Positions 49,901 to 61,751 of a stretch of 64,000 nt of DNA are shown here, one piece after another. The stretch's first letter is position 1; every line of letters starts with the position of its first letter. Below the pieces are notes generated by a model. The model was not told the DNA's origin. It did no database searches and worked only from the letters and a program-made list of their open reading frames with translations. Source of the DNA: Eutreptiella sp. 'Long Island Sound 2002' (lineage: Eukaryota; Euglenozoa; Euglenophyceae; Eutreptiales; Eutreptiaceae); NCBI GenBank assembly GCA_964036045.1, contig OZ038390.1, positions 36,022,974 to 36,086,973 of the forward strand, in the 5' to 3' direction. Position numbers and translations under genes: made by a program.

Positions 49901-51429
49901 GGAAGCGGGCGATAGGGATGTTTTAGGCAGCCCATGGGTTTCGCAAACCCAAGTCGTGTGCGTGCGCAAACGCTAACTTTGTGGCCTTGTGAGCATGAAC
50001 GTTAATAACCGAACACAATGCTCACAAGACCAAAAGCCCTAGGCCATTTTCGTTTTTCGAGGCAACTCAACGATGGCTCCACGCCATTCAATGCGTACCA
50101 AAACTCCATTTTCGAAAGAGGGCAAGTTTTGGTCGAAAATTAGGCCAAAATGGCCAAGCCCCCGAGGTCGTACTCGAAGCCTATGGGGAGTTGAGCCTTG
50201 AACCAAGGCAATATGTAAAGTAGAGACCACGAAGAACATCGTGGATGGCTTGGTTGATTTTTTACAACCTTGTCTTCTATTTTATATAATTTCGCCTTGT
50301 GAGCACGCGTGCCATACTGCCTCTTTGCACACACGCCCATATGCAAGCACTAATGACACAAGTGGATGGAGACAATCTAACCATAGTGGGCATATTTGAA
50401 GGCACCTACTATGGGCCTACTCCAAGAATGTTTACTCACATTTTTGCTCCTCAAGGTCTCAAAGATATCTTCATGCCAATATCGCCGATATATGCACTTT
50501 TTCCCATAACTAGTGTGCTTCAAGGATTGAGGTGTGAAAAATGTTTCCATTATGCTTTGAACCTCAACCCTTGTTGCAAAAGGGAAGCAAAGCTTCGGTT
50601 TGCATCCATGCAAAAGCCCGAGGCTCCTTTCTCTTGTGATACGGAGATACAATTTTTTGAGGCACCACTTTTGGGTGAATGTTGGCCGTTTTGCCAAGAA
50701 TGGCCACAAACCCCTTCTCCCCCTAATCCACCCCCGAGGTTACGTGCGCCACTTGACCAAGGGTAAGGGCGATTCGGAGAGGGCACATAAACCCGCATCG
50801 AATGGGGTGTTTCCCCATGTGGCCTCTCCTGTTGAAGGGAGAGTTGTGAGTCACCCAATTTGGGGTATGTTGCCATTCTGCCCCATTTGTTTGTCACTTT
50901 CCCTCCAATGGGGAAAATAGCCAGAAGCGACCATGAGGGTTGGCAAGCGGCATATATTGGGACCTAAGTCCCATATGTCTATAGCATCTTTGGTTGAAAG
51001 GATCCTCGCCGTGGCCATGGAGATATGGAATCATGAGTGCGGGCCATTTTGGCCAAATTTCCCTGTTTTTGCGATTGTGTACCATATTGGAACCACCATA
51101 TCTCCATGGGGCACGGGATCTAGCCAGAAAAGAGTGGCGAATATTGTAGCATATGACCAAGGGTTGAACGCCATTGAGTTTCGTCTTTGCTCCTCTGGCT
51201 CATCCGGAGTTATTCAACCTTTGGTGCGATCCATGATCTCCCCCTTTGCACGGCATGCTGCTTTCTGCCCCATCCGCGTGTTCATCCCCTCGATGAACAG
51301 CAAGCAGCCAGTGTGACAGCAAGCCATAACCCAGGGCATGGGACCAAAGGGGATATCAAGGAGTGTGAATCAAGGCTTGGCGTGTCAATATCGCCAAGGT
51401 TTCCTACCCTGGACGGTCGCCCGAGACGG
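46966..51429. other. No gene; DNA that separates two pieces of an old LTR
   Basis: The flanking pieces (46250-46965 and 51430-52017) match neighbouring parts of one LTR, so most of this ~4.4 kb is probably a later insertion or rearranged LTR-like DNA. No RT, gag or transposase motif was seen. Sub-blocks near 46020-46100 and 50280-50350 share GCCATACTGCC/TTTGCA-CAC-type words. Confidence 0.45.
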
Positions 51430-52017
51430 CCGATTTTGCCATTTTGGCATTTGTGGACCCAGTTTGCATCATCACCACGCCAAAGGCCATTGAGATCCTT
51501 GAGAGCCAAGTACATGTGAGTCTCTGTTGGACTCCCAGTGGATCGCATATGGAATGGCGGATCAGATCTCCAAGCCGGCGTGGAGATATACCAATTGGGG
51601 GGACCCCCAATTTTGGCTCATTTTGAGCAGCCAAAATGACCCCCTTTTGGGACCCAAATTTCAGCCCCCCGTGTGGTCAATTGGCGGCCCCATATCTCTA
51701 TGCCCACAGGGAGTACGGACCTAATTCCAAGTCGTGCACTCAGATATGGGTTCTAGGTCCTGCCTCCTTTCCTGTGAGCAATTGGCCTTGCCCCGGCCGG
51801 GCGAGTCACGCGTGGGAATGACGCCAATTTTGGTGATTTTGGCATCATGACCCCACTTGACGAACCCGTGGTGCCCTGATACCCGGAGTTCAGAGGGAAC
51901 CAGGTTGGGTGAGGGCTCCAGAGAGTTCGTACACGAAGGGCATAGGGTCAGTTGCCTCGTCCCTACCTCTGGCGGGTCCGGACGAGGGGTCAATTTTGGA
52001 GTTTTCGGAGCTAATAT
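51430..52017 (-). repeat. Old LTR fragment directly abutting the young LTR, inverted
   Basis: Reverse-complement match to 52545-53145 of the young LTR, for instance TTTTGGCATTTGTGGACCCA at 51439-51458 and GACCCCTCGTCCGGACC-type sequence near 51980-51995. Similarity ends at 52017, exactly where the young LTR begins. Confidence 0.8.
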
Positions 52018-55000
52018 TGACGCGTTCCCGTGGGGGGCCGGCCACGGGACGCTGCGGTGACACGCACAGGTGAGCAGGCAGGCAAGGCACTACGCTCACA
52101 AGGGCATCAATACGCTCGTGTCATGTGACAAAGCGTTTCAGAATCCTTGCCACTCTGCAAAGAGGGAACGAAAGTATGTACAGCAACACATCAGGATATG
52201 TACACATGGGGTTAAGACTGGACTGGGGTAAGGGCATTACAGGACAATAGACACTCAGTCCCAACTCATATCCCAATCCCAGGTCCGACCCTCTCAGTGG
52301 CTGGCCGGGGCGGGCGCTCAAACACAACCCATGCCCTGCTCAGTCCGGACCCTGAAACCCTGCCAATAGGGGAGGTGTCTCGCCCAACCACAGGCGAGTT
52401 CCTGGGAACCAAGGCGCTTCAAGGCCAACCGACAGTGGCTCCCTATGCTCCCTTAACGGCAGGTCCCAACTCCTCTCTGAGCCAGAGATATGGCCCCGCC
52501 ATTATCACCCAGGAGTTGGTAGCTGAAAATGGGCTGTTTCAGCCCAAACTGATATTAACTCGAAAATCTCCAAAATTGACCCCTTGTCCGGACCCGCCAG
52601 AGGTAGGGACGAGGCAACTGACCCTATGCCCTTCGAGTACGAACTCCCTGGAGCCCTCACCCAACCTGGTTCCCTCTGAGGTCCCGGCATCAGGGCACCA
52701 CTGGTTCGTCAGGTGGGGTCATGATGCCAAAATTACCAAATTTGGCCTCATTCCCACGCGTGGCTCGCCCAGCCAGGGCAAGGATAATGGCTCACAGGTT
52801 AGGGGGCAGGACCTAAGACTTATATCTGAGTATACAACTTGGATTTAGGTCCGGGCTATCTGTGAGCATAGAGAAATGGGGCCACCAATTGATTACACGG
52901 AAGGGGGAAATTGGGGTCCCAAAATGGGGTCATTTTGGCTGCTTGAAATGAGCCAAAATTCGGTGTGCTCCCAATAGTATATCTCCACGCCGGCTTGCAG
53001 ATTCGATCAGCCATTCCATACGCGATCCACCAGGAGTCCAACGGAGACTCCCATGCTCTTGGCTCTCAAAGATCTTCATGCCACTTGGCGTGGTGACGAT
53101 CCCAATTGGGTCCACAAATGCCAAAATTGCAAAATTGCCCACACTCACTTTGGGCTAGCGCCTTAACGAAGGTGGCTCCGCTTCGCCCACGTGGTGTGTG
53201 GACCATGAGGACCATTACCCATAACACCCATGTCAGATATGGTCCATTGGTCCATGCGTCCGGCGTGCACGAGGGTTAGAACATAGTGCACGGCGGGCAG
53301 CAAAAGTGGAAAATTGCTCAAAATGGCCAAAAATGCGCACACTCATGGTTGGGGCAAATGAGGCACATGCCCGACTTGGACCGGAGTGTGCCATAGGATT
53401 GGTATCAAGTCATGTGTGTCCAACATATCTTTTGGGCGTCACCCAACTCCTCCGGTATTGGTAATGGCAGGGTCGCCAAGTGAGCCCATGATTTGGGATA
53501 GTCCCAAATCGCCAACATGGCGGCCACGGTATGCCAAGTCCAAGAGGAGTTATTCGCCGGGTCCAAGATATGTTGGGCACCGAAGGATGTACCCTCATAA
53601 CATACTTGGGTCATGATGTCAATTGAGCGCAACGTTGAAATACACGGTCGCCACCTGACATCATGACGGGCCAAAAACGGCAAAATTGGCACAAAGACAC
53701 ACAAAAGTGCCTTGAACGGCGCACAATTATATTATAATATCTTCGGCTTGGATCGTGCAATCAACCAATCCTTCTAAACACAATGACTTGACACCAATGA
53801 CCTCCGATCCCACATATGTGCTCCACTTGGGGCGCCTTGAAAGGTTACGAGCGCTACTTCCCAAGTGGGCACATGAAAATATGGAAAATTGCAAAACACA
53901 CACCTTGCTCCCAACGCATCGCTTTGGGATCGCCACACAAGCTTCCCTCCACGAAGGTTAGGCTTGCAATTGATCGTGGGGAGTATGGATAAGGGGCTTA
54001 CACAATACGAGGTCCATTGGCAGGGCCATCGCTCTTAGCCAAACCCGCCAAATGGGCACGCAATACAACACATGGCACATACCACATATTGCCCCAAAAG
54101 GTAGTCCCCACCACGATATGTCATGCCCCTCCAAGGGCATAACTTTGTGTCAATCGCTCATAGGAACTCAAGGAGAGTTCCTATGCAACACCAACACTTG
54201 CGCGCTACACTCGAAAGTTATCTTAACGCACGCAATGTCATGGCCAAAGAGTTATAATGCAAACTCTACCCTCTTGACCATGATCCATTACACTCGCGCG
54301 CACGTGTGGAAACGCAAGGCATATAAAGCTTCCTAAATTACGTCGGGAGTATTGTGAATACATCCCACGTTTCCTTATTGTCATTCCTCGCAAGCAACAC
54401 GAGATATGACCTTCACAAGTGGCCTCACGAATCAACTTTGTTTTGCCCATATCTTTAAGACAAATGGAGGGCAGGATAAAAGGAAAGTTGATTCGTGCAT
54501 AGGGAAGCACGTAGGTCCACTCAAAAGAGGTCAAATCAAGTGCGAGGATGTCGAAGTCGAAAATCCGATTTCGACATCCTGAAAAATTCGGATTAAGGTT
54601 GCGAGTGTAAGATGTGAAAATTGCGGAAGCGTCCATGCAGTTCCTGAAGGCTTTGGAGCCTTCGTGACGGATTGCGTTAAAATTTCCATTATAAACAGTT
54701 AAACTGGCGGTTACGGTAAAGTCGCGATCCAACCGCCAGCAGTCAAAACAGTGAGTATCAGAACGGAAGCGTAAAAATTGACGGAAACAATATGAAAATA
54801 AAACCCTGTTGATTCCTGATATTCTGATACACAAATCTCCGCTGGCGGTGCATCGGTTGCCGATGCGGGGCTTTACGGCACGGAATGGAGCGTCAACGGG
54901 CGTCTTCCCTTCCGTACATGGGGTTAGTGGACCGGAGACCGGTTGTATGCCGTAACCTAGCCATGGGGTTCTGGGTACCGCTTCACCCCCCTCCTTAGAG

Positions 55001-55082
55001 CAAACCCTGGGGGGGGCTCGATAACACCCACGCATGGCAGCGGGTACCCAGGACCACTTCCTGAAAGGGGGGGGGTGTCACA
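52018..55082 (-). repeat. 3' LTR (left), 3,065 bp
   Basis: The outer edge starts TGACGCGTTCCCG (plus strand); the inner edge ends GGTGTCACA, i.e. TGTGACACC in element sense, a common chromovirus LTR start. The outer edge is fixed by loss of similarity with the right LTR, the inner edge by the TG start and adjacent purine tract. The open frame at 52297-52848 runs antisense and is unlikely to be a gene. Confidence 0.8.
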
Positions 55083-55094
55083 TCCTCACTTCAG
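55083..55094 (-). promoter_or_regulatory. Candidate polypurine tract
   Basis: CTGAAGTGAGGA on the minus strand lies directly 5' of the TGTGACACC start of the 3' LTR, where the plus-strand primer of an LTR element is expected. It is only moderately purine-pure. Confidence 0.35.
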
Positions 55095-56464
55095 TAAGCC
55101 ACAGTAAGATAGGTATGATGTTGTATAAGCTCGTAGCACATGTATAGTATCAAGTATCAAGTATCAAGTCCCGGGTCCTGGCGGCGATTGTTCGGCATCC
55201 AAAGGACCCGTTAACCCATACCAGGCGCACCGGGTGCCGGCTGCTACGGTCACCGCCACAGTGGCAGTGGCAGACACGGCCAACATAGGCGACACACGAC
55301 GACCGAGGTGGTCCCACAGGTCGAGAGCGACCACAAAGATCCATCAGGCTACCCCAAGCTTCCCAAGGCCCGCCGACTGGGGAGAGTCCCCACGGGTCCT
55401 TCCTCGGGCGCACCATGTCCATATCCATACGACGCGAGTCCAGAGTGCCATAGTCGAACTCCTTAAGAACCCCAGATCTTAAGGGAGCTCCTCCTTAAGG
55501 GATCGGGCATCAAGGCCGTCTTTTCCCTCGCCCTACTGCCACGAAGGCCATACATGAGGGAGTCCTCATGCAGTGTGGGCGGAGGCGTCGACTCCTCAAA
55601 CCACCAGTTTCCCAGGCAGACTGACCGAGGTCAGGAGCACCGGAGGCCGCCATCCGAATGCAAGTGCGTCTGCGAATCGGTAGGCTCACACTGGGACTGA
55701 CAGTGGCGGACCGCTGGGAGTGTAGTCAGGCAACTGGGCTTCCCGCCTGGCGCCATCAGGATCTCCACACATCACAGCGAATAGGGCAACACGGTATCAC
55801 GGGCACTCAAACAGTAGAATCTGTATTCGGGTACTGGTCCAGGCTGGACCAGGCTGTATGAACATGTACACGGCGACTCAAGGCGCCTTCGTATTCTATC
55901 AGTGAAAAACAGTCCACACTCCGGTGATGGGCAGAAGACAGCAACATACAGATGCACATATCCTGGAGGGCAGAGAAGCAAAACAAGCGGGGTAAATAGG
56001 CGTGTAAACACACTCTGAACAGAGCGCCAAACCACGCCACGGTCAGGATAAGGCAAATGCAGGAGGGTGGACAGGAAAACGCCTGAGTTCAGGCCATATA
56101 TAGTCTCGGGACACACGTCGACTGGTCTGGATTCCGCAAGTGCCATGGAACCAGACCACACACCAAAAATCGCAATGCCGATGACAGCGGCATCCGTTGC
56201 GCAACGTCGTATGGGCTTAAGCCCCCAAGAGCTCAGAAAAATGAAGATCAGTCGCCCTACCTGGTTTCCCAAGGATTCAGCAGGTGGGGAGTGACGAATA
56301 GAATTGAAGGAGAGGGGCCATCCTCCTCTGGATTCAGCAGGGGGGGGTGTATGGCCACTCTGATGGCAGGTCACCGGAAGATGAGAGAGAGCAAGCAAGT
56401 GAGGGACGATCCGTCGGCCTCACAAGCCCCTCAAAGCACATCAGGAGAGAGCTCAGGGCGCTGA
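55095..56464. other. 3' internal region of the chromovirus, no gene
   Basis: Between the integrase stop and the 3' LTR. Only short frames without recognisable motifs. CAAGTATCAAGTATCAAGT at 55149-55167 is a small direct repeat. Confidence 0.55.
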
Positions 56465-57427
56465 TCAGGCACCCCTGGCTGCAATCGCCCGGGTGAGTGC
56501 TGCCAAGTCCGAAACATGGATTTTGGTCTTGTGCTTGCGGATGTACTCCATGAAGGGAGTATTGACCCGCGGCACGAACGAGGAGACGGGTTCCCAGGTG
56601 TCGTGGGACGGCCCATAGCCCCGCCAACGAACCTTGAACTCCAGACCTCCTGGTGCCGAGGCTTTCGGACGCTGAGCCAGGATCTTCTCGACTGTGTAGT
56701 CATCCTGCTCAGCATAGTCGTCGTCCGAGTCAGCCTCATGTGCGGCGTAGCTCAGGGACACATGCTGGCCACGGAGGTCGGGTTGCCGCACACGGAGCTG
56801 ACTCTCGTGGCGCTCCCAGAACTGTCCGTGACCCGCCTTGATGCGGTAGGTGTCCTCACCAATCCTGCGCACCACCTCGCGGGGTGTGAACCAGGTCTTG
56901 GTGCGGTGGGTGCCCATAGGGCGGGGTCTGATCACCCACACCGGGTCTCCCACCCTGAACTTCTGCGCTGTCGAGCTTGGGGCGGACTTCTGACACTCAG
57001 CATGCTCCTTCTCGAGCTGCTGGCGGATGTCCCGCGCCGTTTGCTCTTGCCGCGCGAAGAACTCCTTGGCATCCATGGCCATGTTATCACCAGACAAGGG
57101 AAGTCCCCGACCCAGGGGATCCCTGCCGAACAGAATCTGGTGAGGGGACAAACCACCCGGTGTGGGGGTGTCATGATGGGCCTTCAGAGCAGGCCACATC
57201 TCCTCAAACCAGTTCCGACGTGGATTGGTGATGTGGATCTTGCGCAGCTTCTCGAACAGCTGCCGTCCAGCCACTTCAGCACGGCCGTTAGACCGGCTGA
57301 GATAGGCGACGCTCTTGGCATGACGTATCCCCATGAGGGAACACATAGCCTTGAACCAGCAACCAGTAAACTGGGGCCCTCGGTCACTGTCGTATGAACT
57401 CCCCAAAGGACAGCGGAGGGTCGCCAA
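56465..57427 (-). pseudogene. Integrase C-terminal half with chromodomain (truncated pol)
   Basis: Begins inside the integrase catalytic core: the second catalytic Asp in SDRGPQFTG and the Glu in NGRAEVAGR are separated by 35 residues, the DD35E spacing. Then come the usual C-terminal segment (FRVGDPVWVIRPRPM, TWFTPREVVRRIGEDTYRI) and a chromodomain (YTVEKILAQR...LEFKVRWRGYGPSHDTWEPVSSF) that in chromoviruses directs insertion to marked chromatin. The His2Cys2 zinc domain and the first Asp are gone, as are protease, RT and RNase H. The Met at 57427 is accidental; the frame starts at the deletion junction. Confidence 0.85.
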
Positions 57428-60400
57428 TGCGGCGAGGGTCCCTCTTCTCCTGCTTCCTCCAACCCTGCTGCAGGGGCTTCCAGTTTCCCGGTTTGCTCCC
57501 CGCGCTCAGGTTCCTGGCCACGAAGGCACAAACGGCCACTTCGGCGGGCTCATCGTCGTCGTCATCGTCGACGAGAGTCTCATCGCCGCCGGCTCCCGCT
57601 GGGTCCATGGCATCTTCCCCGCCAGGTCCCTCGCCAACGTAGTTGACGTCGCGGTCGCCGGGCCTCGACCTGCGGGTGTGGCGGAGGTTTCGGTACTCCT
57701 TGAGTACTTCCTCGCCAACCCACTCCAGGATCTCGTCGCAGCTCATCCGCGCCGGGATGGGCTGCAGACGGATTGTCTGGCCGCTCAACTCACAATCGTC
57801 AAGGCGCCACATCGCGGTCTTCTCGCGATCGCCCGAGACGGTGATGAGAAGAGCGTTCCGCAGGGAGTGCCGTTTGACATCCCGGGCCACGTTCTTCTTC
57901 GCCCAAGCCACCACGTTCCTGTGATACTCCTACGGGAGCATCATCTTGACCATGTGGTTGGACTTGGCCCTCTTGGATTCCTCCTTGGTGACCCTCTTGA
58001 TCCATGCTTCCGGCAGCATGGAGAGCAGGCGAGCCTGCTCGTCACCCTCGTTCCAATCCTCCACGTTGCGGCGGAAGAGGGTGTATTTCCCTCGGAAGTC
58101 TCGCCAATCTCGTAGGCGGATCTCCCGTCCATCATGCTCAAGCTTGATGGACTTCCAGCGCTTGGCAGCCACCTGCGGAGCGTCCACCCGCTCCTGCTCG
58201 TTGAGCCACTTCTTGGCTTCCTTGAGGGTCTTGATTCTCCCCTCCTTGGTCGCCACGAAGTATAGCTCTCCGAGCACTTCCGGCAGGCGGTACCTGAACC
58301 GTTTGAAGACATATCTCTCCGCATCCGCGGGAGGCAGGTCTTCAGTGACGGTCAGCCCCCAATCGTCCAGCTTCTCCAAGAAGCGGTCGAGGTTGAGGGG
58401 GTTTCCATCGTACATGGGGGGCTTGATGTCCTTCAAGTCTTCCCACACGGCGGCATCCGCGGCCTTAGAGACCATGAATGCCGGCCGCGAGGTCGACCGA
58501 GGTTCCCATCGGCCTCGCCCACGGACTCCCACGGCCGCCACGTCCATCTCCTCCATGGAATCCCTGTGGCTACGCCGTGGTTCCTCCACGTACGCTGAAC
58601 CAAAATGTTCACGCCGTACTCTTTCCATGTACGCATCCTCATCACGGCGCCGGCGGCTGAGTTCAGCGGCCTCCCGTCGTACACCACGCGGCGGGCTGAT
58701 GTCGAACTCCTCCAGGTCCAGATCCAGGTCCTCACCTTCGCCGACATCCCACTCCACGTCTCCTCTGGGGACCTCGTCCCTGAGTGCACCATAACGTCCT
58801 CCAGCCATTGGGATTGGCACCGGGGCTGGTGCAGGACGTCGGGGGCGTACAGGCGTCCGCGGTGGAGCACGGCGGTTGCGGTACTCCGCGCTGAGCCACT
58901 CATCACGCCATTCCTCACTGCCACTGCCGGGCGGCACGCGCTCGTTGCGGCGGCCCGCGCTGTGGTGAGAGGGGGCGGTGAGAGAGGGGGCACTGGCGCT
59001 GGGGCGACTCCTGGGGGCTCCGCCGGGGGCGTGGGGTCTGCCTGGACCTGGTCCGGGTCCCCAGCCGTCGTCCGACGAGCCAGACTCCAGGGGTGGGTGG
59101 TCGCTGCTGGCGCTCCCACGGGCTTCCAGCGCGTCCAGCCTCTCCTGCAGGCCGCTGACGACGTTGGTCAGCGACTTGGTCTCGGCCCTGGCGATGTCCA
59201 GCTCCTTCTGCGCGCGCGCGGCGACCCTGGAGATGCGAGCCATCTCGCCCTTGCCCGTGTCTACCTCCAGCTCGAGCAACTGGACTCTCCTGCGGAGGTA
59301 GACAATCCACCGCCAGGTGGTATCCGGGTCGCCGTTCCCTGGTGGGTCGTCGGGGTCCCCAGGGGGTCCTCCAGGAGGGCCTCCGCCGGGTCCGCCCGGT
59401 CCAGGGGGTCCTCCCCCGCCCGGTGGTCCGCCTCCAGGGGGTCCACTCGGTGGGCGTCCTCCAGGGGGTCCTGATGGTCCTCCGCCAGGGGGTCCCGGTG
59501 GGTCTCCGCCAGGTCGCCTCGGTGGGTCCGAGGATGGGCGCTTCCTCGTGATGCCGAAGCTCATGTCGTCATCCTCGTCCATGTCGCCCCACCTGGGCGT
59601 CTCGGTCACGGAAGACTCCGAGCTCCGGTAGGGAGGAGGGAGATCCTCATCCTCACCTTCCGGTTCCATGGGGACGTCTCCGCCGCCTCCGCCCGTCCAA
59701 GCCACCACTTGGCGATGTCGGCGGCCTCGTTCATCCCCGTCACTGGCGGTGAAGAAGGGGTCACTGTCGTGGGGGTGCCCACCCGCTGGCCTCCGCGGCC
59801 TCTCGGGGGTCTTCCCCTTGCCCTTCCTCCGTCGAAGGGCGGTGGTGCCACTGCTCCCACTGCTGCCCGTGTCGGCCTCATCCAGCGCCATCCTGGAGGA
59901 GGCGTCCCCTTCGAAAAGCTTTCGAAGGGTCTCCACTCGTGATCCTCCCGGGGGAGTCTCGCGGCGGAGTTTGGCCTCTGCCTCCTCCATTGCGGCGGCG
60001 GTGGTTGCAGCAGCTCGCGCTTCGGCTTCCTCCCGAGCACGAGCCGCCTCGGCTTCCCGGGCCTGCTGCAGCCGCGCCTTTTGCGCTTCCAACGCTGCCA
60101 GCTCCGCCTCCGTCTTGGCCTTCTCCTCAGCGACCTTCCGTCGCGCGGCCTCGATGGCTTCCTTCTTGGCGGCGTCCTCCTGGGCCTTAGCCGTTGCTTC
60201 GGTGTGGGCCCTTTCCTCCGCCTCCTTCTTTGCCCTCTCTTGGGCAAGCGCCTCTTCCAGCGCCTTCACCTCGGCCTCCTTGCAGGCAATGGCCTCCTGC
60301 GTCCGGCGGGCTTCCTCGTCGGTTGCCCTGATCCGGGCAGCCACTGCCTCATGGGCGGCCGCAGCCGTGAGACTGGCCGCGATGGCTGCCACTTTCGAGG

Positions 60401-61346
60401 CGTGGTAGTCCATGCCTCTGCCCCACTCGGTGGCCTCCTCATGGGCGATGCCGACGGCGCCCTCCACGGCAGCGTTCTGCTGCGTGGCCCGTTGCCGGGC
60501 AACCCGAAGGTTGCAGGGCGCCCCACAGACGCGCTCACAGGCGCGCGCCACGTCCCTTTCGGCGGGAGCGGCGCTGCTGCTGGAGCTGGCCTGGTCGGCT
60601 TGCATCCTCCCGCGGTGGGCCGACTCCACGTCGCTGCTGGGGCCTGCTGGGGCCTGCTGGGGCCTCAGGAGCAGCTGACGGGGCTTGGCCCTGGTCTGCT
60701 TGGCGACTTCCATGAAGTCACCAAGGGTGGCGTGGCCGGGGTGATGACCACCATTGGCCCGTTGGGGACTGGGGGCTGGGGTTCCGCCCTTGGCGCCTTG
60801 GGCGGCTTCGGCGGCCAGGGACTCCTGGTACTCCCGCCACTTCCGGTCCCGCTTCTTGTCCCCGGCGGACCGCTTCTCCTTCCCCGGAGACGCGCTGCTG
60901 CTGCCCTGCAGCCTGCGCTCGCTCCCCGGTTCCGGGAAGCTCTTCTCGATCGTGTCCCACAGGGAGACATTGATCGAGGCGCCCGATGGGTACACGTTGG
61001 GCTCCTCGTCCTCCTCAATCCCGTCGGGACGCAGGCCTTCGCCGGGCCTGTCCGGCCGGGTCCACGACCTCCAGCGCCTCTGCTGGTGGCGGTACTCGTA
61101 CCCTTCCGCCCGCAGCCAGTCCTCCGAGGCCTGCAGGCGGTCGGGGGCGATGTCCGTGCGGAGCTCGAAGCTCCTGGGCATGCCGCCTTCGCACTGGGGG
61201 TGGCTGTGGCGGTAGTGCTGGTCCCAAACCAACCCACGCAGCAGGCGTGCTGCATGGGGGTGGGGCCGCGGCCACGTCCTGCCCGCTTCCTGCCAATTCA
61301 CCATGGCAGCGGGGGCGTAGTTGGTCTTGAGGTCCTTGGTATGCAC
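57384..61346 (-). CDS. Chromovirus gag with one in-frame amber codon
   Basis: One frame from ATG 61346 runs 1,138 codons to a TAG at 57930-57932, and the same frame then continues to 57384. The sequence on both sides reads as one gag (KSNHMVKMMLP / EYHRNVVAWAKKN), so the TAG is probably a CAG-to-TAG change or a readthrough site. Parts in order: a charged N terminus, an Ala/Glu/Lys-rich coiled coil (about 350-465), a Gly/Pro repeat (about 610-675), Arg-rich linkers, and a retrotransposon gag capsid-like domain from about 965 (DIKPPMYDGNPLNLDRFLEKLDDWG...). The tail after the stop is acidic (VDDDDDDEP) and runs into the pol deletion. This would form the particle that packages element RNA. Confidence 0.75.
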
Positions 61347-61751
61347 TCGTTCAACTCAACGAACTGGTGGTGGTTGTTGAGGCGGGTGCTGCAGCACTGG
61401 GCTGGGTGTGCGGCTGGTGCTGGTCAGCCGGTGGTTGTGGAGGTGGTTGACGCGGCCTTGCTGGTCGGCCGATGGGACTCCGGGTCGGCCAATGGGGCTG
61501 ATGCAGGAGTCCTGGTCTGTGCACCTCTTTCACGGTCGCTGCGCGGTCAGGGCGATGCTCTGGTCGGCGCTGCGGGCTCCGTGACGAAACGGCGCTGTCG
61601 CTGGGCGGCGCTGCGAGCCGCTGCGCTGCGCTGCGAGCTGCTGCGCTGCGCCTCGAGCTGCGAGCTGCGAGCTGCTGCGACGCGCTGCTCGGGGTTGGTG
61701 GCCCCGAGTGGCACGCGAGGGTTGGGTGACCCCGCGGCGGTGAAACGCTTT
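61347..61751 (-). other. Chromovirus leader with GCTGCG-rich minisatellite
   Basis: Between the 5' LTR and the gag start. 61590-61690 is a run of CTGCGAGCTGCTGCG-type units. A primer-binding site complementary to a tRNA 3' end (starting TGG) was not found next to the LTR on the element strand, which reads AAAGCGTTTCACC. Confidence 0.55.

Noticed and set aside
56516-57397. 293-codon plus-strand ORF opposite integrase
   Set aside because: Antisense of a recognised integrase and chromodomain.
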